Assembly (NCBI GenBank): GCA_900320865.1
Contig: ONTT01000011.1
Location: forward strand, 1-55,324
Direction: 5' to 3'
Source: an uncultured Bacteroidales bacterium
Lineage (GTDB): Bacteria > Bacteroidota > Bacteroidia > Bacteroidales > Paludibacteraceae
Length of the DNA stretch: 55,324 nucleotides
Of the stretch, positions 15,424 to 24,952 are shown in pieces (position 1 is the stretch's first letter; every line of letters starts with the position of its first letter). The notes under the pieces are model-generated. The model was not told the origin of the DNA. It made no database searches and saw nothing but the letters and a program-made list of their open reading frames with translations. Made by a program: the position numbers and the translations under genes.

Positions 15424-18400
15424 ATGAAACATTTTAACGAATACAAGCGATTAGATTTGGCTGCGTTGAGCCGGGAGGTGTTAGCGCAGTGGGAGAAAGA
15501 AGGGTTGTTTGAGAAGAGTATTTCCACACGCGAGGGTCATACTCCGTTTTTATTCTTCGAGGGTCCTCCTTCGGCGAACGGAAAGCCAGGTATTCACCAT
15601 GTGATGGCTCGTACGATCAAGGATACGTTCTGTCGATTCAAGACGATGCAGGGTTATCAGGTTCGTCGCAAGGCGGGCTGGGACACGCATGGTCTGCCGG
15701 TTGAGTTAGGCGTAGAGAAGATGTTGGGTATCACAAAGGAAGATATCGGCAAGAAGATCAGTGTAGATGAGTATAATGCGGCTTGCCGTCGCGAGGTGAT
15801 GAAATACACCAAGGAATGGACGGAGTTAACCAAGCAGATGGGTTATTGGGTTGATCTGGACGATCCGTATATCACGTACGACAACAAATATATCGAGACG
15901 CTATGGTACCTGCTGAAAGAGCTGTATAAGAAGGGCTATTTGTATAAGGGGTATACGATTCAGCCGTATTCACCGGCCGCAGGAACGGGATTGAGTAGCC
16001 ATGAGTTGAATCAACCGGGTTGTTATCGCGATGTAAAAGACCTGACATGTACGGCCAAGTTCCACTTGAAAGACGGTCGTTATATCATCGCTTGGACGAC
16101 GACTCCGTGGACGCTGCCGAGCAATACGGCTCTTTGTGTCGGTCCGAAAATCGACTACGTAGAGGTAGAAACACCTACCGGCGACCATATTATCCTTGCG
16201 GAAGCTCGTCTCTCGGCTTATCAGAAAGATCTGTGCGGCGTGGATGAAGAAGGCAAACCCGTAGAGCCGAAGATCGTTGCCCGCTACAAAGGCGCCGACC
16301 TCGTGGGTCTTGAATACGAACCTCTTTTCCCGTGGGTTAATCCGGGCGAAGGAGCATTCCGTGTGATCCCGGGCGACTATGTCACGACGGAAGACGGTAC
16401 AGGTATCGTACACATCGCGCCGACCTTCGGTGCCGATGACAAGAAAGTGGCAGACGCAGCCGGCGTGCCGGGACTCTATATGCAGACCAAGAACAACGGA
16501 CCGCGTCCGATGGTGGATTTCACCGGTAAATATTGGCGTGTGGAAGACCTGGACGAAGAGTGGTACAAAGCGAATGTCAACGATGAACTCTACCGCCGCT
16601 ATGCCGGCCGCTGGGTGAAGAACGCTTATGACCCGCAGTTCACCATCGACGGAAAATACGATGAAACCGCAGCTTCCAAGGCAGAAACACTCGATCTCCA
16701 CCTCTGTCTTGAGATGAAAGCCGACGGACGTCTCTTGCGCACGGAGAAACATGTTCACTCGTACCCCCATTGCTGGCGTACCGATAAGCCTGTCCTCTAC
16801 TACCCGCTTGACTCTTGGTTCATCAAATCTACCAAAGCCCGCGAGGAGATGATTGCTCTCAACAAAACCATCAACTGGCAACCGGAATCCACCGGAACAG
16901 GTCGTTTCGGCCAGTGGCTCAATAACCTCAACGATTGGAACCTCAGCCGCAGCCGTTATTGGGGAACACCGTTGCCGATCTGGCGCACCGAAGATGGAAC
17001 AGAGGAAATTTGTATCGGTTCCATCGCAGAATTATTCGATGAAATCGAGAAATCTGTGAAGGCAGGCTTCATGCAAGCCAACCCATGGCCGAAGCATAAA
17101 GTGGGTGATTACAGCAAAGCGAATTACGATCCGAGTATCATTGATTTGCATCGTCCGTACGTAGACAGCATCATTTTGGTATCGCCGAGCGGTAAGCCGA
17201 TGAAGCGCGAGTTAGACCTGATTGATGTATGGTTTGATTCGGGCGCTATGCCTTACGCACAGAACCACTATCCGTTCGAGAACGCGGATGCTCCGCGTAC
17301 TGCAGACTTCATCTCGGAGGGTGTGGACCAGACTCGCGGATGGTTCTTTACGCTGCATGCTATTCACACGATGATCGAAGGTACGGTAGCGTATAAGAAT
17401 GTGATCTCGAATGGTCTGGTACTGGATAAGAACGGCAATAAGATGAGTAAACGTCTGGGCAATGCCGTGGATCCGTTCGGTGCGCTGGACACTTATGGAG
17501 CGGATGCAGTACGATGGTACATGCTGACCAATTCGAGTCCTTGGGAGAACCTGAAGTTCGATCCGGAAGGCGTGGATGAAGTGCGCCGTAAGTTCTTCGG
17601 AACGCTGTACAACACGTACGGATTCTTTGCCCTCTACGCCAATGTAGACGGCTGGGCCGGTTCAGAACCGGAGCAAGCCAGCCATGCGGCGTACTCGGAG
17701 ATTGACCGTTGGATTTTGAGTAAACTCAACTCCTTAATCAAGGAGGTGACCGAGGCATATGAGGCTTATGAACCGACGAAAGCCGGTCGTGCGATTAGCG
17801 ATTTCGTACAGGACGACTTAAGTAACTGGTACGTACGTCTGAACCGCAAACGTTTCTGGGGCGGAGAGATGAATGCGGACAAACAGGCCGCTTATGAGAC
17901 GCTCTATACGTGTCTGAAGACCGTAGCGCAATTGACTGCACCGAATGCGCCCTTCTATGCGGATCGTTTATACCGCGATTTAGTCGGTGAAACCGTGCAT
18001 TTAAGTGAATGGCCGAAGGCCAATGAGGCGCTTATTGACACGCGTCTGGAGCGCCAGATGTACCTGGCTCAACAGGCGACGAGTATGATTCTCAGTCTGC
18101 GCAAACGCGCGGAGAAGAATGTTCGTCAACCGCTGCAGAAGGCTGTTATTCCGACGCCGGATGCAGAGACTACAGAGGCCCTGCTGCATGTAGCGGAGTT
18201 GATCAAGAGCGAGGTGAACGTGAAGGAACTGATTATTGTTCCGGCCGAGCAGAGCGAGATTAAGTTGGTCAAGAAAATCAAACCGCAGTTCAAAGTGCTG
18301 GGTAAGAAAGTGGGCGCGAACATGAAGGCCGTGGCTGCGGAGATTGCATCGATGACCCAAGACCAAATTGCGAAGATGGAAGCCGAGGGTTGCTATCCAT

Positions 18401-18783
18401 TGACCACGGTGGACTATCAATTAATTCCGGAAGATGTAGAGATCATCACGGAAGATATGCCGGGTTGGTTGGTAAGCAACAATGGAATTCTGACCATCGC
18501 GCTGGATATCGAGTTGACGGATGAACTTATTGAAGAAGGTCTGGCTCGTGAGTTGATTAACCGCATCCAGAACCTGCGTAAATCGAGCGGTTTGGAGATT
18601 ACCGACCGTATCTCAATTGTATTGGAAGACCGCGAAGAGATTCATAATGCGGTACTGCATTGCTCGGATTATATTGCCAGTCAGGTGTTGGCTACTTCTA
18701 TCCAATTGCAAGCGCAAGCAGAAGGGGACCAGCACTTGGAGATGGACGGATACAACGTAGGTATTTCTATTCAAAAAGCATAA
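15424..18783 (+). CDS. ileS: Isoleucyl-tRNA synthetase
   Basis: A class I synthetase that charges tRNA-Ile with isoleucine and edits valine. The HIGH-type motif is in PSANGKPGIHHVMAR (about 49-63). The editing CP1 domain has TTTPWTLPSNTALCV (about 222-236). The KMSKS-type loop is GNKMSKRLGN (about 674-683). The C-terminal half carries the anticodon-binding helical domain. At 1119 residues it is the long type usual in Bacteroidetes. A lipoprotein gene follows after 5 bases. Confidence 0.98.
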   Translation: MKHFNEYKRLDLAALSREVLAQWEKEGLFEKSISTREGHTPFLFFEGPPSANGKPGIHHVMARTIKDTFCRFKTMQGYQVRRKAGWDTHGLPVELGVEKMLGITKEDIGKKISVDEYNAACRREVMKYTKEWTELTKQMGYWVDLDDPYITYDNKYIETLWYLLKELYKKGYLYKGYTIQPYSPAAGTGLSSHELNQPGCYRDVKDLTCTAKFHLKDGRYIIAWTTTPWTLPSNTALCVGPKIDYVEVETPTGDHIILAEARLSAYQKDLCGVDEEGKPVEPKIVARYKGADLVGLEYEPLFPWVNPGEGAFRVIPGDYVTTEDGTGIVHIAPTFGADDKKVADAAGVPGLYMQTKNNGPRPMVDFTGKYWRVEDLDEEWYKANVNDELYRRYAGRWVKNAYDPQFTIDGKYDETAASKAETLDLHLCLEMKADGRLLRTEKHVHSYPHCWRTDKPVLYYPLDSWFIKSTKAREEMIALNKTINWQPESTGTGRFGQWLNNLNDWNLSRSRYWGTPLPIWRTEDGTEEICIGSIAELFDEIEKSVKAGFMQANPWPKHKVGDYSKANYDPSIIDLHRPYVDSIILVSPSGKPMKRELDLIDVWFDSGAMPYAQNHYPFENADAPRTADFISEGVDQTRGWFFTLHAIHTMIEGTVAYKNVISNGLVLDKNGNKMSKRLGNAVDPFGALDTYGADAVRWYMLTNSSPWENLKFDPEGVDEVRRKFFGTLYNTYGFFALYANVDGWAGSEPEQASHAAYSEIDRWILSKLNSLIKEVTEAYEAYEPTKAGRAISDFVQDDLSNWYVRLNRKRFWGGEMNADKQAAYETLYTCLKTVAQLTAPNAPFYADRLYRDLVGETVHLSEWPKANEALIDTRLERQMYLAQQATSMILSLRKRAEKNVRQPLQKAVIPTPDAETTEALLHVAELIKSEVNVKELIIVPAEQSEIKLVKKIKPQFKVLGKKVGANMKAVAAEIASMTQDQIAKMEAEGCYPLTTVDYQLIPEDVEIITEDMPGWLVSNNGILTIALDIELTDELIEEGLARELINRIQNLRKSSGLEITDRISIVLEDREEIHNAVLHCSDYIASQVLATSIQLQAQAEGDQHLEMDGYNVGISIQKA

Positions 18784-18788
18784 ACACA

Positions 18789-19253
18789 ATGAAAAAGTTG
18801 TTTTATTGGACGCTTGTCGTCTTTGTAAGTATTGCTTTTAGCAGCTGTTCGCTATTTGGCGGAGGAGGCAAATCGAATGACCCGAATTTCCAAATCAGCG
18901 ACCTGCAGGGTCTTTGGGAAGAGAACAACACGCAACATTACGTGCGTTTCACCGCGGACCGCGCGGAGGAGTATCCGTATTTCTACGCTCGCGAATGGGA
19001 TGAAGGAGAGGATGTAACAGAGCAGGATCTCTTGGACACCTGGACCCAGTCAGGTATTCGCGGCAACGGATGGTTTCAATACAAATTTGAGACCAACGGT
19101 AATCTGACGGAGATCCATTTCATGGATAACGGCGGAGCTGAAATACCGAAAGTGTACGTCGTATCGGTTTTGACGGACACGAAATTGGAATATTACGAGA
19201 AAGACTATACGTCGAACAAGTTCTACTTTTCCAAAGTCGTAGAAAGTAAATGA
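18789..19253 (+). CDS. Small lipoprotein
   Basis: The ATG at 18789 begins a 154-residue lipoprotein. A signal peptide (KKLFYWTLVVFVSIAFSSC) ends in a lipobox with the lipidated cysteine at about residue 20. The mature part, with DLQGLWEENNTQHYVRFTAD and later strands ending in tyrosines, resembles the lipocalin-like/DUF families common in Bacteroidetes, but no family can be named with certainty. An earlier in-frame ATG at 18660 lies inside ileS and is unlikely. The stop overlaps the AsmA-like start (ATGA at 19250-19253). Confidence 0.85.
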   Translation: MKKLFYWTLVVFVSIAFSSCSLFGGGGKSNDPNFQISDLQGLWEENNTQHYVRFTADRAEEYPYFYAREWDEGEDVTEQDLLDTWTQSGIRGNGWFQYKFETNGNLTEIHFMDNGGAEIPKVYVVSVLTDTKLEYYEKDYTSNKFYFSKVVESK

Positions 19254-22200
19254 AACGAGTTCTCATCATAACGGGTTGGAGTCTTTTAGGACTATTTGGA
19301 GCGATTATAATCGCTTTATCTATCGCGTGCTATCTCATTTTCACTCCTGCGCGTTTGACTGCTATTGCGCATCAGGTAGCGGATCAATATGTGACCTGCG
19401 AGTACGAGTTAGACGAAGTGGAGTTGACCTATTTCTCCACTTTCCCGTATTTCGGTGTATCGGTGAAGGACGCGTGCCTTATCAACCCGATGGAAGGGGC
19501 GCAGTCCGATACGCTGGTAGCTGTTCCGGAACTGTTGGTATCGCTCAAACTGATAGATGCCATTCATGGCAATATCTGCATTAAGCGCTTCCATCTGCGC
19601 GATGCGACCGCCAATATTTATATTGCGGCGGACGGAACGACCAACTTCGATGTATTTAAGTCGGAGGACGACGAAGAAGAAGAGGAGGATGAAGGCGGGT
19701 GGCAGCTCAAGTCGGTACGATGGGAAGAAGATTTGAAGGTAAGTGCACGCCATCTCTCTTTCGTGGACGAGAAAGATACGATTACTGCTTCGTTGGATGA
19801 AGCATCGATTGTTTTGGCGAGTCAGAAGCGGGATGAATTAGATGGGGCGCGATTGGATTTGAGTGCGCAGCATGTAAGCGCGACCTTGAAAGGCGAGGAA
19901 TACGCGCAGGACTTGGAGTTGAGACTTCACCTGCCGGTTTATTATAAGAGTCTTGAGCATGTCTATATCGACAAAGCCAAGCTGCAAGTGAATGATTTCG
20001 GTCTTCTGCTGGATGGAGAAGCAGGTACTCCGGATTTGAGCAGCGGCGTGTACACCTGTGATGCGACGGTTTCAACCGATGGAGCATGGCAGATACAAGA
20101 GATCCTGGCGTTGGTGCCGGAGCGTTTTAAAGCATCGTTGAAGGATATCAAGGTGGACGGTTTGATGGCATTGGAGGCAAACGCCAAGGGAACATATGCG
20201 GATTCTATCATGCCGATGATTACTGCGCATATGGAGTTGAAGGACGGTCAAGGTGCTTATAAACCGCTGCCTTATACGCTGCGCGACTTGCAATTGGATG
20301 CCGATGCCCGTTTGGATTTGAACAAACAACAGCCTTCGACAGTAACGATCAACAAACTATCGGCGAAGACGAAAGAGAGTCGTATTGCTGCGAAAGGCAA
20401 GGTAGAGGACTTGCTGGAAGACATGTTGCTGGATCTGCATTTAGATATCGATGCCAACCTACCCGATTTCGCTTATTTTATGCCGAAAGAGATGGACTTG
20501 AAGGGACGAACAAAGGGTAAAGCGAATGCCAAGATACGGCTGTCCGATTTGAGCGAGATGCGATTAGAGAAAGGAACGATCGATGCAGATTTGACACTGA
20601 CGGATATTGCATACGCAATGGATAGCATGTATGCTACCCTGCCGCATACCAAAGCAAAGATCTTTATTCCGAATAAGAATCCGAGCAGAAAATCGGTGAA
20701 CTGGGCATGCGTGGATTTAGACACGAAGCAGGTTGATTTCTCGATGGATACGACGATAAATGCTGCTTTAGGTGCCTCAATGATTCGTATTGAAGCGGCG
20801 AATGTGCTGAATAATGAGCAAGACTATTTTGCCTCTATTCATACGGCTTCTTTGGACGGTAGATTCGAAGATATCCATGCGGATTTGACGAATGCGGAGC
20901 TGGAAGCCTATATCGTTGGCGGCAAGAAAATGAGCGCAAAGATCCAAACCGATGCGCTGCAAGCCGAGATGGGTGAGGAGTTGATGGCCAAGACGGAGGC
21001 ATTGCATATCGAAGCCGCAGCCCGCTACAACAGCAAAGAAGAGAATCTTCTGCTGCAATGGAATCCGAGACTGAAGATTCATCTGAAGAACGGAGAGGTT
21101 CGTATGCCGGAACGTTTGCCGGAGCCGGTTTATATCCCGTCTATCGAGTTCGCGTATTCGAATAAAGAGATGACTATCGCCAATTCGCGCATTGAGTTGG
21201 GTAATTCGGATTTGAATATCAAGGGTAATGTACGTCATATCGGCAAATGGTTCAGGCACAAGAAGATTTTGGAAGGAGAGTTAGACATTGTCTCCGACCA
21301 CTGCGATGCGAACCAACTCATGGCATGGTTCAGTGCCGATGAAGAGACAAGCCAAGAGTCGGGAGCCGAGAGTCAAGAGTCAAAAGCCGAGAGTCAAGAG
21401 GAGCTGACGAGCACTCCGGAACAAAATACGCCGGATTCAACGAAAGAAATAGAACCGTTTATGGTACCGTTGGATGTGGATTTGGCGCTGAATACGAACC
21501 TGAAGGAAGTGGAGATATTTAATCAAGTAGCAAAGGACCTGAAGGGTGGTATCTTCATGCAAGAAGGTAATCTGATACTGGATGAGGTTGGTTTTGTATG
21601 CCGGGCAGCCAAACTTCAGTTAACCGCCATGTATCGTTCGCCGCGTCGCAACCACCTGTATTTGGGAATGGACTATCATATGATAGATGTCGATATCGAT
21701 GAATTGCTGACCATGATACCCAATCTGGAAGAGATGGTACCGATGTTAAGCAGTTTCAAAGGAGCGGCAGAGTTCCACTTAGCGGCAGAGACGTATCTGA
21801 ACAGCCAATATCAACCGAAGATGAGTACTTTACGCGGTGCGGCTTCGTTGACCGGTAAAGACCTGGTGGTTTTGGACGGAGAGACGTTTGATAAGATCAG
21901 TAAGTTACTGCTATTCAAGAAGAAGACCGAAAACAAGATTGACTCGATCAATGCGGAGTTAACGATCTATAAGAATCAGATAGATGTCTATCCGCTCTGC
22001 GTTCAGATGGATAATTATATGGTAGCTTTAGGCGGTCGTCATAACACGAATATGACCTTTGACTACGACATCAACGTGCTGAGCCCGATTTATCTGGGAG
22101 TCAACGTAAGCGGATCGATAGACGACTTACAGATCAAGTTGGCCAAATGCAAGTTCGCGCAGGACTTCAAGCCGCATTGGTATCAGAAGGTAGACAACCA

Positions 22201-22261
22201 GTCCCGAGAACTGAGAGAACGCATCAAACAATCGATGGAGAAAAACGTTCGAATTAAATGA
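19250..22261 (+). CDS. AsmA-like envelope protein
   Basis: A 1003-residue protein anchored by one N-terminal membrane helix (about 6-32), with a large periplasmic body of repeated beta-strand units. The opening TARLTAIAHQVADQYVTCEYELDEVEL and the repeated VKGRIKGKA-like strands fit the AsmA/TamB/YhdP group, which form grooves thought to move lipids between membranes. Residues about 700-717 (SQES, AESQ repeats) are encoded by seven 7-bp units (21350-21398) and look like a low-complexity insertion between two domains. The gene is coupled to the preceding lipoprotein and ends 31 bases before the M3 peptidase start. Confidence 0.85.
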   Translation: MKRVLIITGWSLLGLFGAIIIALSIACYLIFTPARLTAIAHQVADQYVTCEYELDEVELTYFSTFPYFGVSVKDACLINPMEGAQSDTLVAVPELLVSLKLIDAIHGNICIKRFHLRDATANIYIAADGTTNFDVFKSEDDEEEEEDEGGWQLKSVRWEEDLKVSARHLSFVDEKDTITASLDEASIVLASQKRDELDGARLDLSAQHVSATLKGEEYAQDLELRLHLPVYYKSLEHVYIDKAKLQVNDFGLLLDGEAGTPDLSSGVYTCDATVSTDGAWQIQEILALVPERFKASLKDIKVDGLMALEANAKGTYADSIMPMITAHMELKDGQGAYKPLPYTLRDLQLDADARLDLNKQQPSTVTINKLSAKTKESRIAAKGKVEDLLEDMLLDLHLDIDANLPDFAYFMPKEMDLKGRTKGKANAKIRLSDLSEMRLEKGTIDADLTLTDIAYAMDSMYATLPHTKAKIFIPNKNPSRKSVNWACVDLDTKQVDFSMDTTINAALGASMIRIEAANVLNNEQDYFASIHTASLDGRFEDIHADLTNAELEAYIVGGKKMSAKIQTDALQAEMGEELMAKTEALHIEAAARYNSKEENLLLQWNPRLKIHLKNGEVRMPERLPEPVYIPSIEFAYSNKEMTIANSRIELGNSDLNIKGNVRHIGKWFRHKKILEGELDIVSDHCDANQLMAWFSADEETSQESGAESQESKAESQEELTSTPEQNTPDSTKEIEPFMVPLDVDLALNTNLKEVEIFNQVAKDLKGGIFMQEGNLILDEVGFVCRAAKLQLTAMYRSPRRNHLYLGMDYHMIDVDIDELLTMIPNLEEMVPMLSSFKGAAEFHLAAETYLNSQYQPKMSTLRGAASLTGKDLVVLDGETFDKISKLLLFKKKTENKIDSINAELTIYKNQIDVYPLCVQMDNYMVALGGRHNTNMTFDYDINVLSPIYLGVNVSGSIDDLQIKLAKCKFAQDFKPHWYQKVDNQSRELRERIKQSMEKNVRIK
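21350..21398. repeat. In-frame heptamer array in the AsmA-like gene, 7 units
   Basis: Units AGCCAAG, AGTCGGG, AGCCGAG, AGTCAAG, AGTCAAA, AGCCGAG, AGTCAAG. The array encodes Ser-Gln-Glu-Ser and Ala-Glu-Ser-Gln repeats. Confidence 0.95.
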
Positions 22262-22285
22262 ATAATGAATAATGAAAAATGAATA
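22258..22285. repeat. Heptamer array, ATGAATA x4, at a gene junction
   Basis: Units ATGAATA, ATGAATA, ATGAAAA, ATGAATA. The TGA stop of the AsmA-like gene lies in the first unit, and a misleading in-frame ATG for the next gene lies in the third. Confidence 0.85.
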
Positions 22286-22292
22286 TTTAGTT

Positions 22293-24401
22293 ATGAAGAA
22301 AGCGTTAATTTTAGGAGTGATGGCTATGAGTCTATTAGCTTGCAAACAGACGAATCCGTTGTTGGAGCAGCCGAACACACCGTTTGGTGTACCGGCGTTT
22401 GACAAAGTAAAGATCGAGCATTATTTACCGGCATTTGAGGAGGCTATTCGCCAAAATAAAGCGGAGATTGATGCGATAGTGAATAACGAAGATGCGCCTA
22501 CGTTTGAGAACACGATCGTAGCGTTAGACCGTTCCGGTCTGCTGTTAGATCGCGTGACGGGTGTTTTCTTCAACGTATTGGAGGCAGACGGCAATGATGA
22601 GATGAACGCCATTGCCGAGCAGGTAAGCCCGATGCTGAGTGAACTGAGCGACGGTATTATTCTGAACGACGCCCTTTTCCAACGCGTGAAGGCGGTATAC
22701 GACGAGCGTGAGCAGTTGGGTCTGAACGCCGAGCAGATGAGACTGGTAACGCAGACCTACAAGGCTTTTGCGGATAACGGAGCTAATCTGCCGGAAGACA
22801 AGAAAGAGCGTCTGAAAGAGATTAACCAGGAGTTAAGTTTGCTTTCGCTTAAGTTCGGCAACAACGTAGTAGCAGAGACCAATAGCGACGATGTAAAACG
22901 CTTTATTACGGACGAGGCACTGTTGGCAGGTCTTCCCGAGAGCGCAAAAGCCGCAGCGGCAGAAGAGGCAGAGGCGGCCGGTCATCCTGGTGAGTGGTTA
23001 TTTACTCCGAAGCGCACGAGTTTCACCCCGGTTCTGCAATACTGCGAGAATCGCGAGTTACGCAAACAACTGCTGATGGACTACACGACACGCTGCAACC
23101 ATGACAACGAGAACGACAACAAAGCCGTTATTATTCGTGAGATGGAATTGCGTATTGAGCGTGCGAAATTGTTCGGTTATGATAATCCGGCGGATTATAT
23201 CTTGGCTGACTGTATGGCGAAGAATCATCAGACGGTAGATGCCTTCCTGGCATCCGTTTGGGCTCCGTCATTAGAGGCAGCAAAACGTGAGGCCGCAGAG
23301 TTACAAGCCCTGTTGGAGCAAGATCTGCCGGGCGAGAAACTGCAGCCTTGGGATTGGTGGTATTACGCCGAGAAACTGCGTAAAGCCAAATATGCCTTGG
23401 ACGAAGAGGAGTTGAAGCCGTACTTCGAGTTGAACAACGTCCGCAAAGGTGCGTTCGGCGTAGCAACCAAACTGTATGGTCTGCAATTTGAGAAATTAGA
23501 GAATATGCCGGTTTATAATCCGGAGGTAGAGGTATTCAAGGTAACGGAGGCTGATGGTTCGTTAGTAGGTATTCTGTACACGGACTATTTCCCGCGTGCG
23601 GGTAAACGTCCGGGCGCGTGGATGAACAATATCCTGCCGCAATACATCGATGCAGAGGGCGTTGATCATCGTCCGGTAATTATCAATGTAGGTAACTTCA
23701 ACAAACCGACGGCAGGTAATCCATCGTTGCTCTCGATGGACGATGTGGAGACCCTGTTCCATGAGTTCGGTCACGCATTGCACGGTTTGCTGAGCAAGGC
23801 GCATTATAAGAGCCTGAGCGGCACGAATACGCCGCGCGATTTCGTAGAGTTGCCGAGTCAGTTCATGGAGAACTATGCGTATGAGCCGGAAGTGCTGAAG
23901 ACCTATGCATTCCATTACGAGACCGGAGAGGTTATTCCTGACGAATTGATCGAGAAAATCAACAAAGCGAGTGCATTCAATCAGGGCTTTGTAACGACTG
24001 AGTTACTGAGTGCGTCTATTCTGGATATGGACTTCCATGAGTTGACGAGTGCAGAGGGCTTGGATGTCAATGCATTCGAGGCAGAGAGTCTCAAGAAGAT
24101 GGGTATGATCGATGAGATCATCGTTCGCTATCGTCCGACGTTCTATAATCATATCTTCACGACCGGATATGAGGCAGGTTATTACAGCTATACCTGGTCG
24201 GCGGTACTGGATGCCGATGCTTTTGCAGCCTTCAAGGAGACGGGCGACCTGTTTGAGGCCGAGACCGCTAAACGTTTCCGTCACTTGTTAGAGCAAGGCG
24301 GGACACGCGATGCACAGGAGTTGTATCTGGAGTTCCGCGGCAAAGAGGCAGATCCGAAATATCTGTTGATACGGAAGGGATTTTTGAAAATTGAAAATTG
24401 A
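22293..24401 (+). CDS. M3 family oligopeptidase, lipoprotein (Dcp-like)
   Basis: A zinc metallopeptidase of family M3 (peptidyl-dipeptidase Dcp/oligopeptidase A group) that trims short peptides. The zinc motif is in LFHEFGHALHG (His-Glu-x-x-His near residue 490), and the downstream ETGEVIPDELI and YEAGYYSYTWSAVLDADAF stretches are typical. The start at 22293 gives a lipoprotein signal, KKALILGVMAMSLLAC, with the lipid-modified Cys near residue 17; the in-frame ATG at 22272 lies in a heptamer array and would mask the signal. The C-terminal codons run into another array (24386-24427). Confidence 0.93.
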   Translation: MKKALILGVMAMSLLACKQTNPLLEQPNTPFGVPAFDKVKIEHYLPAFEEAIRQNKAEIDAIVNNEDAPTFENTIVALDRSGLLLDRVTGVFFNVLEADGNDEMNAIAEQVSPMLSELSDGIILNDALFQRVKAVYDEREQLGLNAEQMRLVTQTYKAFADNGANLPEDKKERLKEINQELSLLSLKFGNNVVAETNSDDVKRFITDEALLAGLPESAKAAAAEEAEAAGHPGEWLFTPKRTSFTPVLQYCENRELRKQLLMDYTTRCNHDNENDNKAVIIREMELRIERAKLFGYDNPADYILADCMAKNHQTVDAFLASVWAPSLEAAKREAAELQALLEQDLPGEKLQPWDWWYYAEKLRKAKYALDEEELKPYFELNNVRKGAFGVATKLYGLQFEKLENMPVYNPEVEVFKVTEADGSLVGILYTDYFPRAGKRPGAWMNNILPQYIDAEGVDHRPVIINVGNFNKPTAGNPSLLSMDDVETLFHEFGHALHGLLSKAHYKSLSGTNTPRDFVELPSQFMENYAYEPEVLKTYAFHYETGEVIPDELIEKINKASAFNQGFVTTELLSASILDMDFHELTSAEGLDVNAFEAESLKKMGMIDEIIVRYRPTFYNHIFTTGYEAGYYSYTWSAVLDADAFAAFKETGDLFEAETAKRFRHLLEQGGTRDAQELYLEFRGKEADPKYLLIRKGFLKIEN

Positions 24402-24427
24402 AAGGCGAAAGGGGAAAGGTGAAACGA
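24386..24427. repeat. Heptamer array, GAAAGGT-type x6, at a gene junction
   Basis: Units GAAAATT, GAAAATT, GAAAGGC, GAAAGGG, GAAAGGT, GAAACGA. The array holds the last codons and stop of the M3 peptidase and the start of the next gene. Confidence 0.9.
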
Positions 24428-24952
24428 CATGAAGCGACCATATTATCCCGCGTGCTGCCAATTGTCTTCTGGACATTGGCAGTAGCGGGTAGTGTGGGGA
24501 TACCCTTTCTGTTATCCGCATTAGAGGTACAATCTCCCGATTTCAACGAGAATTATTGGTGGGGTTTTGCGGCAACAGCATTGGTATTGACAATTATCGT
24601 TATTCTGCAGAAACTCGATCGTCATAAGATCGCGATCCAAGAAGCCTTTAGTTCGTCTTTGCTATTAGGTATCGCTTCATTCTGGTTGCCTACGGTCCTT
24701 TTCCTGACGATCCCGGTTATTATCTTTTTGATTTATTATAACCATTTTTCTTTTCGGTCCTTCACGGCCATAATAATAGGATTCGCCACCGTAGCGATAT
24801 GGGCTACAGTGGCGATCGTGCTGGGTTGGATTCCCAATAACTGGGCGATTTTCTTCTCGTCCTCTATTGCATGGGGATGGATTCCGTTAGGTTCTATTCT
24901 CCTCGCGTGGTTAGGTTCTACCATTGTACGACAAAGCCTGCGTGTACGTTAA
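24398..24952 (+). CDS. Integral membrane protein of unknown function
   Basis: A 184-residue hydrophobic protein with five or so membrane segments (ILSRVLPIVFWTLAVAGSVG, WGFAATALVLTIIVIL, then three more, ending GSILLAWLGSTIV). No family is recognised. The start is uncertain: the TTG at 24398 and the GTG at 24419 both lie in a heptamer array, and the first seven codons from the TTG are pure repeat. The 3' end overlaps the convergent TonB receptor gene by 35 bases. Confidence 0.7.
   Translation: MKGERGKVKRHEATILSRVLPIVFWTLAVAGSVGIPFLLSALEVQSPDFNENYWWGFAATALVLTIIVILQKLDRHKIAIQEAFSSSLLLGIASFWLPTVLFLTIPVIIFLIYYNHFSFRSFTAIIIGFATVAIWATVAIVLGWIPNNWAIFFSSSIAWGWIPLGSILLAWLGSTIVRQSLRVR

Noticed and set aside
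15970-16881. Minus-strand ORF of 303 codons opposite ileS
   Set aside because: Shadow of the IleS editing-domain region.
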